The notes under the pieces are model-generated. The model made no database searches, was not told the DNA's origin, and saw nothing but the letters and a program-made list of their open reading frames with translations. Below, one piece after another: positions 7,213 through 14,953 of a stretch of DNA of 23,663 nt. The first letter of the stretch is position 1. Each line of letters opens with the position of its first letter. Origin of the DNA: DATIJP01 sp964569185. GTDB lineage: Bacteria > Chlamydiota > Chlamydiia > Chlamydiales > Rhabdochlamydiaceae. The translations under genes were made by a program, and so were the position numbers. The stretch lies in the NCBI GenBank assembly GCA_964569185.1, contig CAZMTP010000023.1, forward strand, positions 1 through 23,663, in the 5' to 3' direction.

Positions 7213-8582
7213 TTTCCCACGCAAAATTTTGAGAAAATAGCAGATAAAATATCTTCGCCAATATCGGTTCCTATAATGGTGCCAAGCTCTCGCAAAGTGT
7301 GTCGCATATCAGAGGAAAGAAATTCTGGCGAAATGCCGCTTTTTAATCCATCAATGAGCTGCCTACATGAGTGGATCGCATTTTGCAATGCTTCATAATG
7401 CCTCATATTGGTCACCACCAGCTCTTCTTTAGAAAGCGGTTTCCCTTGGGTGAGTTTTTTTTCTATGGCTTCAAGAAGTGTTTCTATTCCTAAATGGCAT
7501 TTAGCAGAGAGGCGTACTTGCGGTTCAAAAGAAAGTGAAGGAATGGTGTGCGGAAGATCGATTTTATTCCAGATCAGTACTGTTTTTTCTTGCGGCGCTT
7601 TTTCCAGTAGAGCCAGATCTTCTTTTTTTAGCGGTTGTGACGCATCCATGACTAAAAGGATCAGGTCTGCGTGCTGCATCGCTGCGACGCTACGGCGGAT
7701 GCCCTCTTGTTCAATCTGTTCGTCTGTGTGGCGGATGCCGGCTGTGTCAATTAAACGAAAATGGAGTCCGCCCAAACGCAACTCTTCTTCCAAAGTATCG
7801 CGCGTTGTTCCGGGAATTTCTGTCACAATGGCCCGCTGTTTTCCTAGAAGAAAATTCATCAGCGAAGATTTTCCCACATTGGGAGTGCCCGCCAAACAGA
7901 GGGAGATGCCTGTATGGACCATTTTTCCATAATGAAAAGTTTGGTGCAGTTGCTGCATTTTGGACACAGTAGCCTCTAATGAAGCCACTACCTCTTCAAG
8001 AGAGGCAAATTCTAATCCCTCTTCAGGGAAATCGACCCACGCTTCTAGAATGGCTGCAATATCCACAAGCTCTTTTTGAAATTCAGAAATTTTTCGTGAT
8101 AGCGCCCCTTGGAGCTGTTCCTCGGCAGCTTTTAAGGCAGTGTCGCTTTTTGCTGCGATCAGCTCTTGTACCGCTTCTGCTTGTGCTAGATCAAGCTTTC
8201 CATTCATAAAGGCACGAAAGGTAAATTCTCCTGGAAGCGCAGCGCGGGCGCCGGCTTTTAATGCGGTCTCAAGAACTTTTTTTGTGATCAGACTGCCCCC
8301 ATGGCACTGGATTTCCACTGTATCTTCTCCAGTATAAGTGCGTGGGGCGTGCATTACCACTAAGAGAACTTCATCGATGGTTTCTTTTTGCTCACTTAAG
8401 ATTTTCCCAAAATGAACTGTGTGGGTGGCATAAGAATCCACTGGGCCAGAAAAAATCTTGTTTGCAATGACCATGGCTTCTTTTCCTGAAAGGCGCACAA
8501 TAGCGACTGGCCCTTCTCCAGGCGCTGTTGCAATGGCGGCAATAGTGTCATTCGATTGGTCAGGACGGTGGACGAATTTCAT
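7209..8582 (-). CDS. mnmE: tRNA uridine-5-carboxymethylaminomethyl modification GTPase MnmE
   Basis: With MnmG this GTPase installs the cmnm5 group on the wobble uridine of certain tRNAs. The N-terminal formyl-THF-binding domain has NDTIAAIATAPGEGPVAIVR and PGEFTFRAFMNGKLDL. The inserted G domain shows GTPNVGKS (about 232-239), PGTTRD, DTAG and NKID. The C-terminus ends FCVGK, the conserved C-x-G-K motif with its functional cysteine. Length (457) fits the family. ATG 8582 places the conserved NDTI near the N-terminus. ATG 8603 is in the same frame and would add seven basic residues. Either way the start lies inside the upstream hydrolase gene (23 or 44 bases of overlap). nth follows with a 4-base overlap. 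The old names are trmE and thdF. Confidence 0.97.
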   Translation of the reverse strand: MKFVHRPDQSNDTIAAIATAPGEGPVAIVRLSGKEAMVIANKIFSGPVDSYATHTVHFGKILSEQKETIDEVLLVVMHAPRTYTGEDTVEIQCHGGSLITKKVLETALKAGARAALPGEFTFRAFMNGKLDLAQAEAVQELIAAKSDTALKAAEEQLQGALSRKISEFQKELVDIAAILEAWVDFPEEGLEFASLEEVVASLEATVSKMQQLHQTFHYGKMVHTGISLCLAGTPNVGKSSLMNFLLGKQRAIVTEIPGTTRDTLEEELRLGGLHFRLIDTAGIRHTDEQIEQEGIRRSVAAMQHADLILLVMDASQPLKKEDLALLEKAPQEKTVLIWNKIDLPHTIPSLSFEPQVRLSAKCHLGIETLLEAIEKKLTQGKPLSKEELVVTNMRHYEALQNAIHSCRQLIDGLKSGISPEFLSSDMRHTLRELGTIIGTDIGEDILSAIFSKFCVGK

Positions 8583-9615
8583 CTTGATCTTGAATAACTT
8601 CATCCCAATTGAGGTTTCGTTTTGGAAGATGCAGATATTTCTCTACCTTTTGAGTAAAGTCAATTGCTTCTTTCGGATTAAAATCGCGATTATGGTTATC
8701 AATCCATTTGGATGAATTCATTTCTATCACATCACAATGCTTCGATCGGTGTGCATCTTTAAGACCTTTATGCAGTGATGCCTCATACGGAATGAGGTGA
8801 TCTTCGCGAGCGTAGATCACGCAGCGCTTCCCTTTCAATTTTTCAAAAGCTGTTTGGCTGTCCATTTCAATCCCTAGGGGCCAGATTAAAAAAGAAAGCA
8901 GCTTCGATAAAAAGGCCGCCACTTCCTTAGTTAATGTGCTAAAAGAACGGTTATGGATCATGGAAATCTTGGCATTTGGATACTGTTGTTGAACAAGAGC
9001 TGCCCCCATACTTCCATAGGCAGCACCAAGAGAATGGCCTATTAAAAGGATATTATCTAAATCGATCTTTTTGTTTTTGTGCAGGTATTCATAGGTTGTA
9101 TAGATATCAAGCGCATGCCCTTGTGAAGAGTGGTACCCTTGGCTAAGTCCTATGCCTCTTGGATTAATGAGTAAAAAAGAGACTTCGGGAAATTGCTTTC
9201 GAAGTTGACTGACTTTTTCTTCACAACATTCCCACTGCACCCCATTGCCAAAGGCAAGGATAATTGCCTTCTTCTCTTTACCTTCAAAGAACACAGCATC
9301 CAATTTTGCTTTATCAGGTGTTGAAAGTGTGATTCTCTCTCCTCCTGCATGAACCATAGAAACGCCAGCTTTAGGCCATGTATAATCAGGCGCTCCTGGC
9401 ATTACTGCCCTTCTAAAAATTTGGTCCTGCAAAAGCACAAAAAGTCCCCGCGCTATAAGAATGGGGAAAATAACAATAGAAATCAGATTCCAAAAAAAAT
9501 GAGCTACTTTCTGAATGGTGCTATTCAAGGCATCAGGCCACTCAGCTTGGAAGGCAACAGGCTCAAGCCCATTTAAGCTAAATGCTCTTGATAAAGCAAC
9601 GACTGGTGTTTTCAT
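8560..9615 (-). CDS. Alpha/beta hydrolase of the chlamydial CHLPS (DUF818) type
   Basis: The 351-residue protein has a hydrophobic N-terminal segment (about 39-62) that probably anchors it in a membrane, followed by an alpha/beta-hydrolase fold. The nucleophile elbow is GHSLG with Ser195. Likely partners are Asp272 (AREDHLIP) and His308 (DNHNRDF). LINPRGIGLSQG and FGNGVQWE fit the oxyanion and strand-4 region. The arrangement matches the Pfam DUF818 family, named for Chlamydia CHLPS proteins, whose substrate is unknown as far as I know. The triad looks intact, so an active esterase, lipase or thioesterase is plausible. It lies 18 bases after ruvA and its end overlaps mnmE, so it is co-transcribed with repair and tRNA-modification genes. 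Confidence 0.8.
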   Translation of the reverse strand: MKTPVVALSRAFSLNGLEPVAFQAEWPDALNSTIQKVAHFFWNLISIVIFPILIARGLFVLLQDQIFRRAVMPGAPDYTWPKAGVSMVHAGGERITLSTPDKAKLDAVFFEGKEKKAIILAFGNGVQWECCEEKVSQLRKQFPEVSFLLINPRGIGLSQGYHSSQGHALDIYTTYEYLHKNKKIDLDNILLIGHSLGAAYGSMGAALVQQQYPNAKISMIHNRSFSTLTKEVAAFLSKLLSFLIWPLGIEMDSQTAFEKLKGKRCVIYAREDHLIPYEASLHKGLKDAHRSKHCDVIEMNSSKWIDNHNRDFNPKEAIDFTQKVEKYLHLPKRNLNWDEVIQDQDEIRPPS

Positions 9616-9633
9616 GCCAAAGATTTTATCAAA

Positions 9634-10212
9634 TCAGCGGCTTTTTAGCACAGAGGTAATGATCTCGGAGAGGGAAGGCTCTTTGCCTGCTTTGTCTAAA
9701 GAATTTTTTACTGCGTTTTGGGCATCCTTGATGTTATAGCCCAGATGGACAAGCGCTGAGACCGCATCATCAAATGCTATCTGCTGTTTTGTCGGTTTTG
9801 TTAAAGAAATATTTTTAAATTTATCGCGCAGTTCGATCACAAGCCTCTCGGCGGTCTTTTGGCCAATGCCAGGCACTCTTGTGAGGGCTTTGGTGTCATT
9901 TGTTTGTACTGCTGCGGCGAGTTGTTGAACGTCCAAATGGCCCAGCAAACTGAGGGCCGTTTTTGGTCCAATGCCCGATACTTCATTCAATTTTTCAAAA
10001 AGAGTACGCTCTTCACGGCTCAAAAAACCAAAGAGTCTTTGGGAATCTTCGCGGACTACAAAGGAGACAAAGCAGCAGAGAGTCTCGCCAATTTTGGGGA
10101 GTTTGGCATAAGTGCTAAGCGAAATTAGGAGGCAGTAGCCCACTCCATTTGTTTCTAATGTGATCCTCACAGGGGAAGATTCGGTCAGTGTGCCTTTAAT
10201 GTATTCGAACAT
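9634..10212 (-). CDS. ruvA: Holliday junction branch-migration protein RuvA
   Basis: RuvA binds four-way junctions as a tetramer and loads the RuvB motor. The 192 residues show the N-terminal OB domain (MFEYIKGTL through VVREDSQRLFGF), two helix-hairpin-helix motifs (VSGIGPKTALSLL and VPGIGQKTAERLVIELRDK) and the short C-terminal RuvB-binding domain (DDAVSALVHLGY). The start lies 17 bases inside ruvC, so the two are probably translationally coupled. No ruvB is in the window. Confidence 0.97.
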   Translation of the reverse strand: MFEYIKGTLTESSPVRITLETNGVGYCLLISLSTYAKLPKIGETLCCFVSFVVREDSQRLFGFLSREERTLFEKLNEVSGIGPKTALSLLGHLDVQQLAAAVQTNDTKALTRVPGIGQKTAERLVIELRDKFKNISLTKPTKQQIAFDDAVSALVHLGYNIKDAQNAVKNSLDKAGKEPSLSEIITSVLKSR

Positions 10213-10705
10213 AGTCGTTTTTTAGTGTATGGGCATGGCAAAGCGCAAGGGCCAGGGCATCGGCTGCATCTTCTGGCTCAGGAAGCGCAGGTAGATGGAG
10301 CAGTAGCTGGATCATTTTTTGCACCTGCTCTTTACTTGCAGCGCCATTGCCTACTACTGCCAGTTTAGCTTTTTTTGGGGCATATTCGTAAAGAGAAATT
10401 TTACGTTTAGCGGCAGCGAGAATGGCAATCCCGCGCGCCATTCCAAGCTTCATGCTGCTCTGTGCATTTTTGTGCACAAATTGAGTTTCTACAGCGACTG
10501 CATCAGGATGGTAAGTATCTAAAAGTTTTTCTATCTCATTAAAAATAATCAGCATTTTTTCAGGAAAACCGGCTTTAGCGGGAGGCCTGATACAGCCAAA
10601 ATCGAGCGCCTCGTAACCGTTAAATTTCATTTTTATGAGTCCATAGCCGGTCACCTGGGTACCAGGATCGATGCCGAGAATAATGGGCTCTTTTGCTTGC
10701 TGCAT
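10196..10705 (-). CDS. ruvC: Holliday junction resolvase RuvC
   Basis: RuvC cuts Holliday junctions symmetrically. The 169-residue protein has the catalytic carboxylates in the expected places: Asp13 in LGIDPGTQVTGYG, Glu73 in AVETQF, and Asp146 and Asp149 in PEPEDAADALALALCH. KNAQSSMKLGMARG and YAPKKAKLAVVGNGAASKEQ are also characteristic. It is the first gene of the ruvC-ruvA-hydrolase-mnmE-nth run and is divergent from the heptosyltransferase operon with a 49-base spacer. Confidence 0.97.
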   Translation of the reverse strand: MQQAKEPIILGIDPGTQVTGYGLIKMKFNGYEALDFGCIRPPAKAGFPEKMLIIFNEIEKLLDTYHPDAVAVETQFVHKNAQSSMKLGMARGIAILAAAKRKISLYEYAPKKAKLAVVGNGAASKEQVQKMIQLLLHLPALPEPEDAADALALALCHAHTLKNDYVRIH

Positions 10706-10754
10706 TCTAGTTTTGGTCGAATCTTATATTATATTTTGTTATCCTAACGTTTTT
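10706..10754. promoter_or_regulatory. Short A/T-rich divergent promoter region between ruvC and waaF
   Basis: The 49-base spacer holds overlapping -10-like boxes for both directions. A minus-strand TATAAT lies at 10733-10728 (toward ruvC) and plus-strand TATATT boxes at 10725-10730 and 10730-10735 (toward waaF). No convincing -35 sequence was found on either side. If both are used, polymerases would compete for the same DNA. Confidence 0.4.
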
Positions 10755-11831
10755 ATGGATCCTCTGCAAGAGACTGAATTTAAAAATATCATTGTGCGCA
10801 TGCCCAACTGGATTGGCGATCTGGTCATGGCCACACCTATTCTAGCTGATTTAAGAAAGACCTATCCTAAAGCTAAAATCACGGCCATGTGCCGCGCGCC
10901 GGTCTGTGATCTGATCAAAGAAGATCCTGAAATCGATGAGCTGTTCTGTTTTAGTAAAACCAGCGGCTTTCCGCGCAAAAGCGACAAAAAAAATGTGATC
11001 GAGAAGCTTAAAATGGGTAAATATGATTTGGGAGTTTTATTGACCCATTCTTTTTCTTCTTGTTGGTGGTTTTGGCGTGGCGGAGTGGGCCACCGTTTGG
11101 GATATGATTGCAATGGGCGCCGCATTCTATTAACAAAAAGTGTACGCCTGCCGGAAGAGATTGACCAGCAGCATCTGGTCATGACCTACAAAATGTTGCT
11201 GCAGCCTCTAGGCATTCCCCTTTCCAATAGCTGTCCCACTCTTTACTTGTCAGAAACAGAGGTGAGTGAGGCCATGATGCTTCTCAAACAACATGGCGTT
11301 ACTGAAAAAAGCCATTTAGTCGGCATTAATCCTGGGGCGACCTACGGCTCTGCCAAATGCTGGCTTCCTTCCCGTTTTCGAGAAGTGACAGAGAAACTGC
11401 TGACCGATCCAGAGATTTATATTGTCTATTTCGGAGATCAAAGCACTGTGGCCCTTGTCAAAGAAATTTGCCAGGGATTGGGCTGCCGCGTGATTAATTT
11501 GGCAGGATTGACCTCTCTGCGCGAACTGGCAGCTCTGATTAGTTTGTGCAGCATTTTATTGACCAATGACAGTGGTCCAATGCACATTGCCGATGCTTTG
11601 GGAACGCCGATACTAGCTCTTTTTGGGTCGACCAATGAAATTGTGACAGGCCCTTACAGGACTGGGAAAGTGATCCATAAGCATGTGGAATGCTCTCCCT
11701 GTTATCAGCGCACCTGTCCGATCGATTTTCGTTGTATGAAAAAAATAGATTCTGAAGAGGTGTATCAAGAGATCTTAAGAATGTTAGATCAAAAAGAAAC
11801 ACACAACAGCTTGAAAGTTTTAAATGTTTAA
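10755..11831 (+). CDS. waaF: ADP-heptose:LPS heptosyltransferase II-like (GT9)
   Basis: This family transfers heptose from an ADP-sugar to the inner core of lipopolysaccharide on the cytoplasmic face of the inner membrane. The 358 residues show the N-terminal MPNWIGDLVMATPILADLR, then NPGATYGSAKCWLPSRF, LTNDSGPMHIADALGTP, LALFGSTNEIVTGP and a C-terminal cysteine group (ECSPCYQRTCPIDFRCM), all typical of WaaF. ATG 10755 is preferred. An upstream in-frame start at 10671 would run back through the promoter region into ruvC and add a non-conserved leader. It heads a five-gene operon and overlaps the next gene by eight bases. The acceptor could be a sugar other than heptose. Chlamydiaceae LPS, as known, has only Kdo. 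Confidence 0.88.
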   Translation: MDPLQETEFKNIIVRMPNWIGDLVMATPILADLRKTYPKAKITAMCRAPVCDLIKEDPEIDELFCFSKTSGFPRKSDKKNVIEKLKMGKYDLGVLLTHSFSSCWWFWRGGVGHRLGYDCNGRRILLTKSVRLPEEIDQQHLVMTYKMLLQPLGIPLSNSCPTLYLSETEVSEAMMLLKQHGVTEKSHLVGINPGATYGSAKCWLPSRFREVTEKLLTDPEIYIVYFGDQSTVALVKEICQGLGCRVINLAGLTSLRELAALISLCSILLTNDSGPMHIADALGTPILALFGSTNEIVTGPYRTGKVIHKHVECSPCYQRTCPIDFRCMKKIDSEEVYQEILRMLDQKETHNSLKVLNV

Positions 11832-12726
11832 ACAACTCTTTCGCAAAATGGCCCCAAATCCTTTAGACCGGCTATTAAAAAAAGCGCAGAAAAAACAGCA
11901 GAAGCGGTTTCTGATTGCTTGGAATCGTGGGTTAGGAGATATCGCTCTCGGACTGTATGCGATCGTGCATCGCATTAGAGAATTTATTCCAGATAGCACG
12001 ATCACATTTATCGCACGCGAAAATCTAAAGGAAGGGTTTACCCTTCTAGAAGGAGTGGACGTATTGACTGTGCCAAGCTGGAAACGGGGGAAATCGTATA
12101 CGATTCGCGAAGGGCTTTTGGAAATTGGTCAAGACCCTGCGGCTTATGACGTCTGTATTGAGCATCCCGATCCTACATATTGGGTGAAATGGCAGCGCGG
12201 TAGGTTGGTCCCCAAGCTAAAATGGAATCCTGCCTGGGACGCGCTTTGGAAAAAATATGGCTTGAAAGAAGAAGAATTTTATATCGGTGTTCAACCGAAT
12301 ACAGAGACAAATTATGGATTTGGGAGAAACTGGTCTTTGCAGAAATGGCAAACGCTTTTTGATGGCGTGACACAAAAAGAGAAAGTGAAAATTTTACTAT
12401 TTGGATTTGAAAAAGAGCCTCACTTTTCTGGAGAAGGGATCATCGATTTAAGAGGACAGACCTCCACGTATGAGCTGCTTTCTATTATTAAGAACCGCTG
12501 TTTTGCTCTTGTGATGCTCGATTCTGGAATTAGTGCGATGACCTATTTTTTAGAGTGCTCCTTTCCTATAAAATTGGTCTCTTTATGGGGAAATCCAGAT
12601 ATGGGAATTTTAAAACAGAATGTGGCCTCTCCCAATCCACAATTAGCGCATCTCCCCTTGTTGGGTGATGAAGGAAATATTAATCATATTGAAGTGAGCC
12701 AAGTAGAACAGGCAATTTTTTCATGA
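11824..12726 (+). CDS. Divergent GT9-like glycosyltransferase
   Basis: The 300-residue product looks like a shorter, diverged relative of the preceding heptosyltransferase. AWNRGLGDIALGLYAIVHRI takes the place of the N-terminal GD motif. GVQPNTETNYGFGRNWSLQKW aligns with the NPGA...W.....F segment. MLDSGISAMTYFLECSFP and LVSLWGNPDMG take the place of the DSGPMHIA and LFG segments. The N-terminus is strongly basic (KKAQKKQQKR), suitable for contact with membrane phospholipids. The key His of the DSGPMHIA motif is missing, so donor or activity may differ. It starts inside waaF and overlaps the following gene by four bases (ATGA). Confidence 0.68.
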   Translation: MFKQLFRKMAPNPLDRLLKKAQKKQQKRFLIAWNRGLGDIALGLYAIVHRIREFIPDSTITFIARENLKEGFTLLEGVDVLTVPSWKRGKSYTIREGLLEIGQDPAAYDVCIEHPDPTYWVKWQRGRLVPKLKWNPAWDALWKKYGLKEEEFYIGVQPNTETNYGFGRNWSLQKWQTLFDGVTQKEKVKILLFGFEKEPHFSGEGIIDLRGQTSTYELLSIIKNRCFALVMLDSGISAMTYFLECSFPIKLVSLWGNPDMGILKQNVASPNPQLAHLPLLGDEGNINHIEVSQVEQAIFS

Positions 12727-13952
12727 CAATTGCAGAACAATTAAAAGAGACACTTTTTGCGCCTAAGGACAAAATTGAAGATTTTGAGCCTCTGCGCACG
12801 TTTGATTTTGCAGGCAATCCTCATGATATTACAACTGGTGAGGCTCTGATTGCCGAAGGAAAAGTGGGCTGTCTGATTTTAGCAGGCGGGCAAGGGAGTA
12901 GATTGGGTCTTTCCATGCCCAAGGCGCTTATTAACGTTTCCTTTGCGAAATCGAAAAGTTTATTGCAGCTTTTTTGTGAGAAGACGGTGGCCGCTTCCAA
13001 AAAAGTGAAGCGTCCTCTGAATCTTGCCCTCATGACCTCTCCGCTCAATCATGCAGAGATCGAATACACTCTGCACAAAAATCACTACTTTGGATTGCAA
13101 CAGGGGCAGATATCTTTATTTTCTCAAAATATGCTTCCCTTTTTAGACACTTATGGCAATCCCATTTTGCAACCTGCAGGAAATTATGCAGAGGGCCCCG
13201 ATGGGAACGGCGGCGCGCTGAAGGCCTTTTATGAAAGCGGGATTTGGCAGCAGTGGCAAGAGCAGGGAGTGGAGTATCTGAATCTGGTTTTAATCGATAA
13301 TCCACTTGCAGATCCTTTTGATCCAAATTTAACAGGCTATCATGCAGGGCGCGATTTAGAAGTGACGATCAAGTCGGTATTACGTGAGAAAGAAGAAGAA
13401 AAGGTCGGGATCATTGTGGAGCATCGCAATAAAGTGCGCGTGATCGAATATTCTGATTTTCCAGAAGAGATGAAATATGAAAAAAGTGTGCATGGTTCCT
13501 TTGTTTGGAAGCTAGCCAACATTAGTCTTTTCTGTTTTAGCATGGATTTTGCTAAAGCGGCGGCGCAAGTGGAGCTGCCGTGGCACTTTTGCCAGAAAAC
13601 GGTCGATCTTGAGATTCTGACTGAAAAAGGGTTTTCTAAAGAGCATGTCCTGGTGTGGAAGTGCGAGTCTTACATTTTTGATCTACTTGCTTATGCGCAG
13701 GCTGTGAATGTGCTGCTTTACGCACGCAATGAAACCTATAGCGCGCTTAAAAACCTGGAAGGAGAAAATAGTATTGACACAGTGCGCCAAGCGCTGCTTA
13801 ATCAAGACCGAAGACGTTTTTATCAGATCAGTGGTAGAATGGCAGAGGAGCACTCTTTCGAGCTGGACCAAGCATTCCATTACCCCACCAAAGAACTTCT
13901 TAAAAAATGGAAGGGCAGAGCGCTTCCTAAAACAAATTATATAGAAGGTTAA
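12723..13952 (+). CDS. UDP-GlcNAc-type pyrophosphorylase of the eukaryote-like UDPGP family
   Basis: The enzyme joins UTP and a hexose (or HexNAc) 1-phosphate to a UDP-sugar. The 409 residues carry LAGGQGSRLG (nucleotide loop, about 53-62), a conserved SKSLLQLF stretch, GPDGNGGALKAF, LNLVLIDNPLADPFD, IKSVLREKEEEKVGIIV and VRVIEYSDFP, the same order as in eukaryotic UDP-GlcNAc pyrophosphorylase (AGX/UAP). It is not the GlmU or GalU type usual in bacteria. A gene of this type lies beside gpsA in Chlamydia (CT715). UDP-GlcNAc would feed lipid A, while UDP-glucose would feed glycogen or UDP-GlcA. The sequence favours GlcNAc but does not prove it. There is a 2-base gap to gpsA. Confidence 0.88.
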   Translation: MTIAEQLKETLFAPKDKIEDFEPLRTFDFAGNPHDITTGEALIAEGKVGCLILAGGQGSRLGLSMPKALINVSFAKSKSLLQLFCEKTVAASKKVKRPLNLALMTSPLNHAEIEYTLHKNHYFGLQQGQISLFSQNMLPFLDTYGNPILQPAGNYAEGPDGNGGALKAFYESGIWQQWQEQGVEYLNLVLIDNPLADPFDPNLTGYHAGRDLEVTIKSVLREKEEEKVGIIVEHRNKVRVIEYSDFPEEMKYEKSVHGSFVWKLANISLFCFSMDFAKAAAQVELPWHFCQKTVDLEILTEKGFSKEHVLVWKCESYIFDLLAYAQAVNVLLYARNETYSALKNLEGENSIDTVRQALLNQDRRRFYQISGRMAEEHSFELDQAFHYPTKELLKKWKGRALPKTNYIEG

Positions 13953-13954
13953 GG

Positions 13955-14953
13955 ATGAAAATTGGTTACTTAGGAGCAGGGACTTGGGGGTTCTGCCTCG
14001 CTTCGCTTTTAGCAGGCAATGGCCATGAGGTGATCTTATGGACGGCCAATCCTGAGTTTGCCAAACTTTTATCAAAAAAACGGGAACATCCTAAACTTCC
14101 TCATTATAAAGCGCACGACAAAGTCAAAATCACAAGCGATCTCAGGGAAACGGTAGACGGCGCAGAACTGATTGCAGAATCGGTGACTGCAAGCGGCATA
14201 CGGCCCACTTTTGAACAGGTGCTTGCGTTGGGAGGCGGCCATTGTCCCATCGTGCTCACTTCAAAAGGGATCGAACAAAATAGCGGCTTGTTGCTTCCAG
14301 AGGTGGTGCTGCAAGTGATGGGAAATAGCCATCGGCCTTTTGTGGGCTGTTTGAGCGGCCCTAGCCATGCAGAAGAGGTCATTCAGAAACTGCCCACATC
14401 CATTGTCTGTTCTGCATACGAAAAGAAGGTGGTGCATCAGATCCACGATGCATTTTTAACTCCTTTTTTCCGGATCTATCCCAATGCAGACCTTAACGGA
14501 GTGGCATTTGGCGGGGCGATGAAGAATATTATTGCGATCGCGTGCGGCGTGTCTGATGGGCTGGGCTTTGGCGATAATACCAAAGCGGCGCTGATGACAC
14601 GCGGCCTCCACGAAATGCGTAAACTCTCTCCCGTCAAAGGGTGCAGTCCCGAAACATTAAATGGACTTTCTGGCATGGGAGACTTGTGCGTCACTTGTAT
14701 GTCGAAACTATCGCGCAATTATAAATTTGGACGATTGATTGCAGAAGGATTGAATCCACAAGAGGCCAAAGAAAAAATCGGGATGGTTGTTGAAGGTGTT
14801 TATACTTGTGTCTCTGCCCTACAGTTGGGGCAAAAATATCAGATTCCGCTTCCGATCACGCAGGCCATCTATGCCATTCTCTATGAAAATTTAAATCCTA
14901 AAGACGCGGTTAAAAATCTGCTTCAGCGAGCAATCAAAGAAGAACATCTATGA
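13955..14953 (+). CDS. gpsA: NAD(P)-dependent glycerol-3-phosphate dehydrogenase
   Basis: GpsA reduces dihydroxyacetone phosphate to sn-glycerol-3-phosphate, the backbone of phospholipids. The 332 residues contain the dinucleotide loop GYLGAGTWGFCLASLL (residues 4-19), LTSKGIEQ, CLSGPSHAEEV, the catalytic-lysine segment GGAMKNIIAIACGVSDGLGF, and GLSGMGDLCVTCMSKLSRN. Length and order are those of the family. A Shine-Dalgarno sequence (AGAAGG, overlapping the end of the previous gene) precedes the ATG. The stop overlaps the next start as ATGA. Confidence 0.97.
   Translation: MKIGYLGAGTWGFCLASLLAGNGHEVILWTANPEFAKLLSKKREHPKLPHYKAHDKVKITSDLRETVDGAELIAESVTASGIRPTFEQVLALGGGHCPIVLTSKGIEQNSGLLLPEVVLQVMGNSHRPFVGCLSGPSHAEEVIQKLPTSIVCSAYEKKVVHQIHDAFLTPFFRIYPNADLNGVAFGGAMKNIIAIACGVSDGLGFGDNTKAALMTRGLHEMRKLSPVKGCSPETLNGLSGMGDLCVTCMSKLSRNYKFGRLIAEGLNPQEAKEKIGMVVEGVYTCVSALQLGQKYQIPLPITQAIYAILYENLNPKDAVKNLLQRAIKEEHL

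Noticed and set aside
7408..7932. 174-codon plus-strand open frame opposite mnmE
   Set aside because: It mirrors the MnmE G domain; the Ser/Arg-rich translation is typical of an antisense shadow.
10671..10754. In-frame upstream extension of waaF
   Set aside because: It would overlap the start of ruvC and the divergent promoter region, and the extra residues are not conserved in the family.
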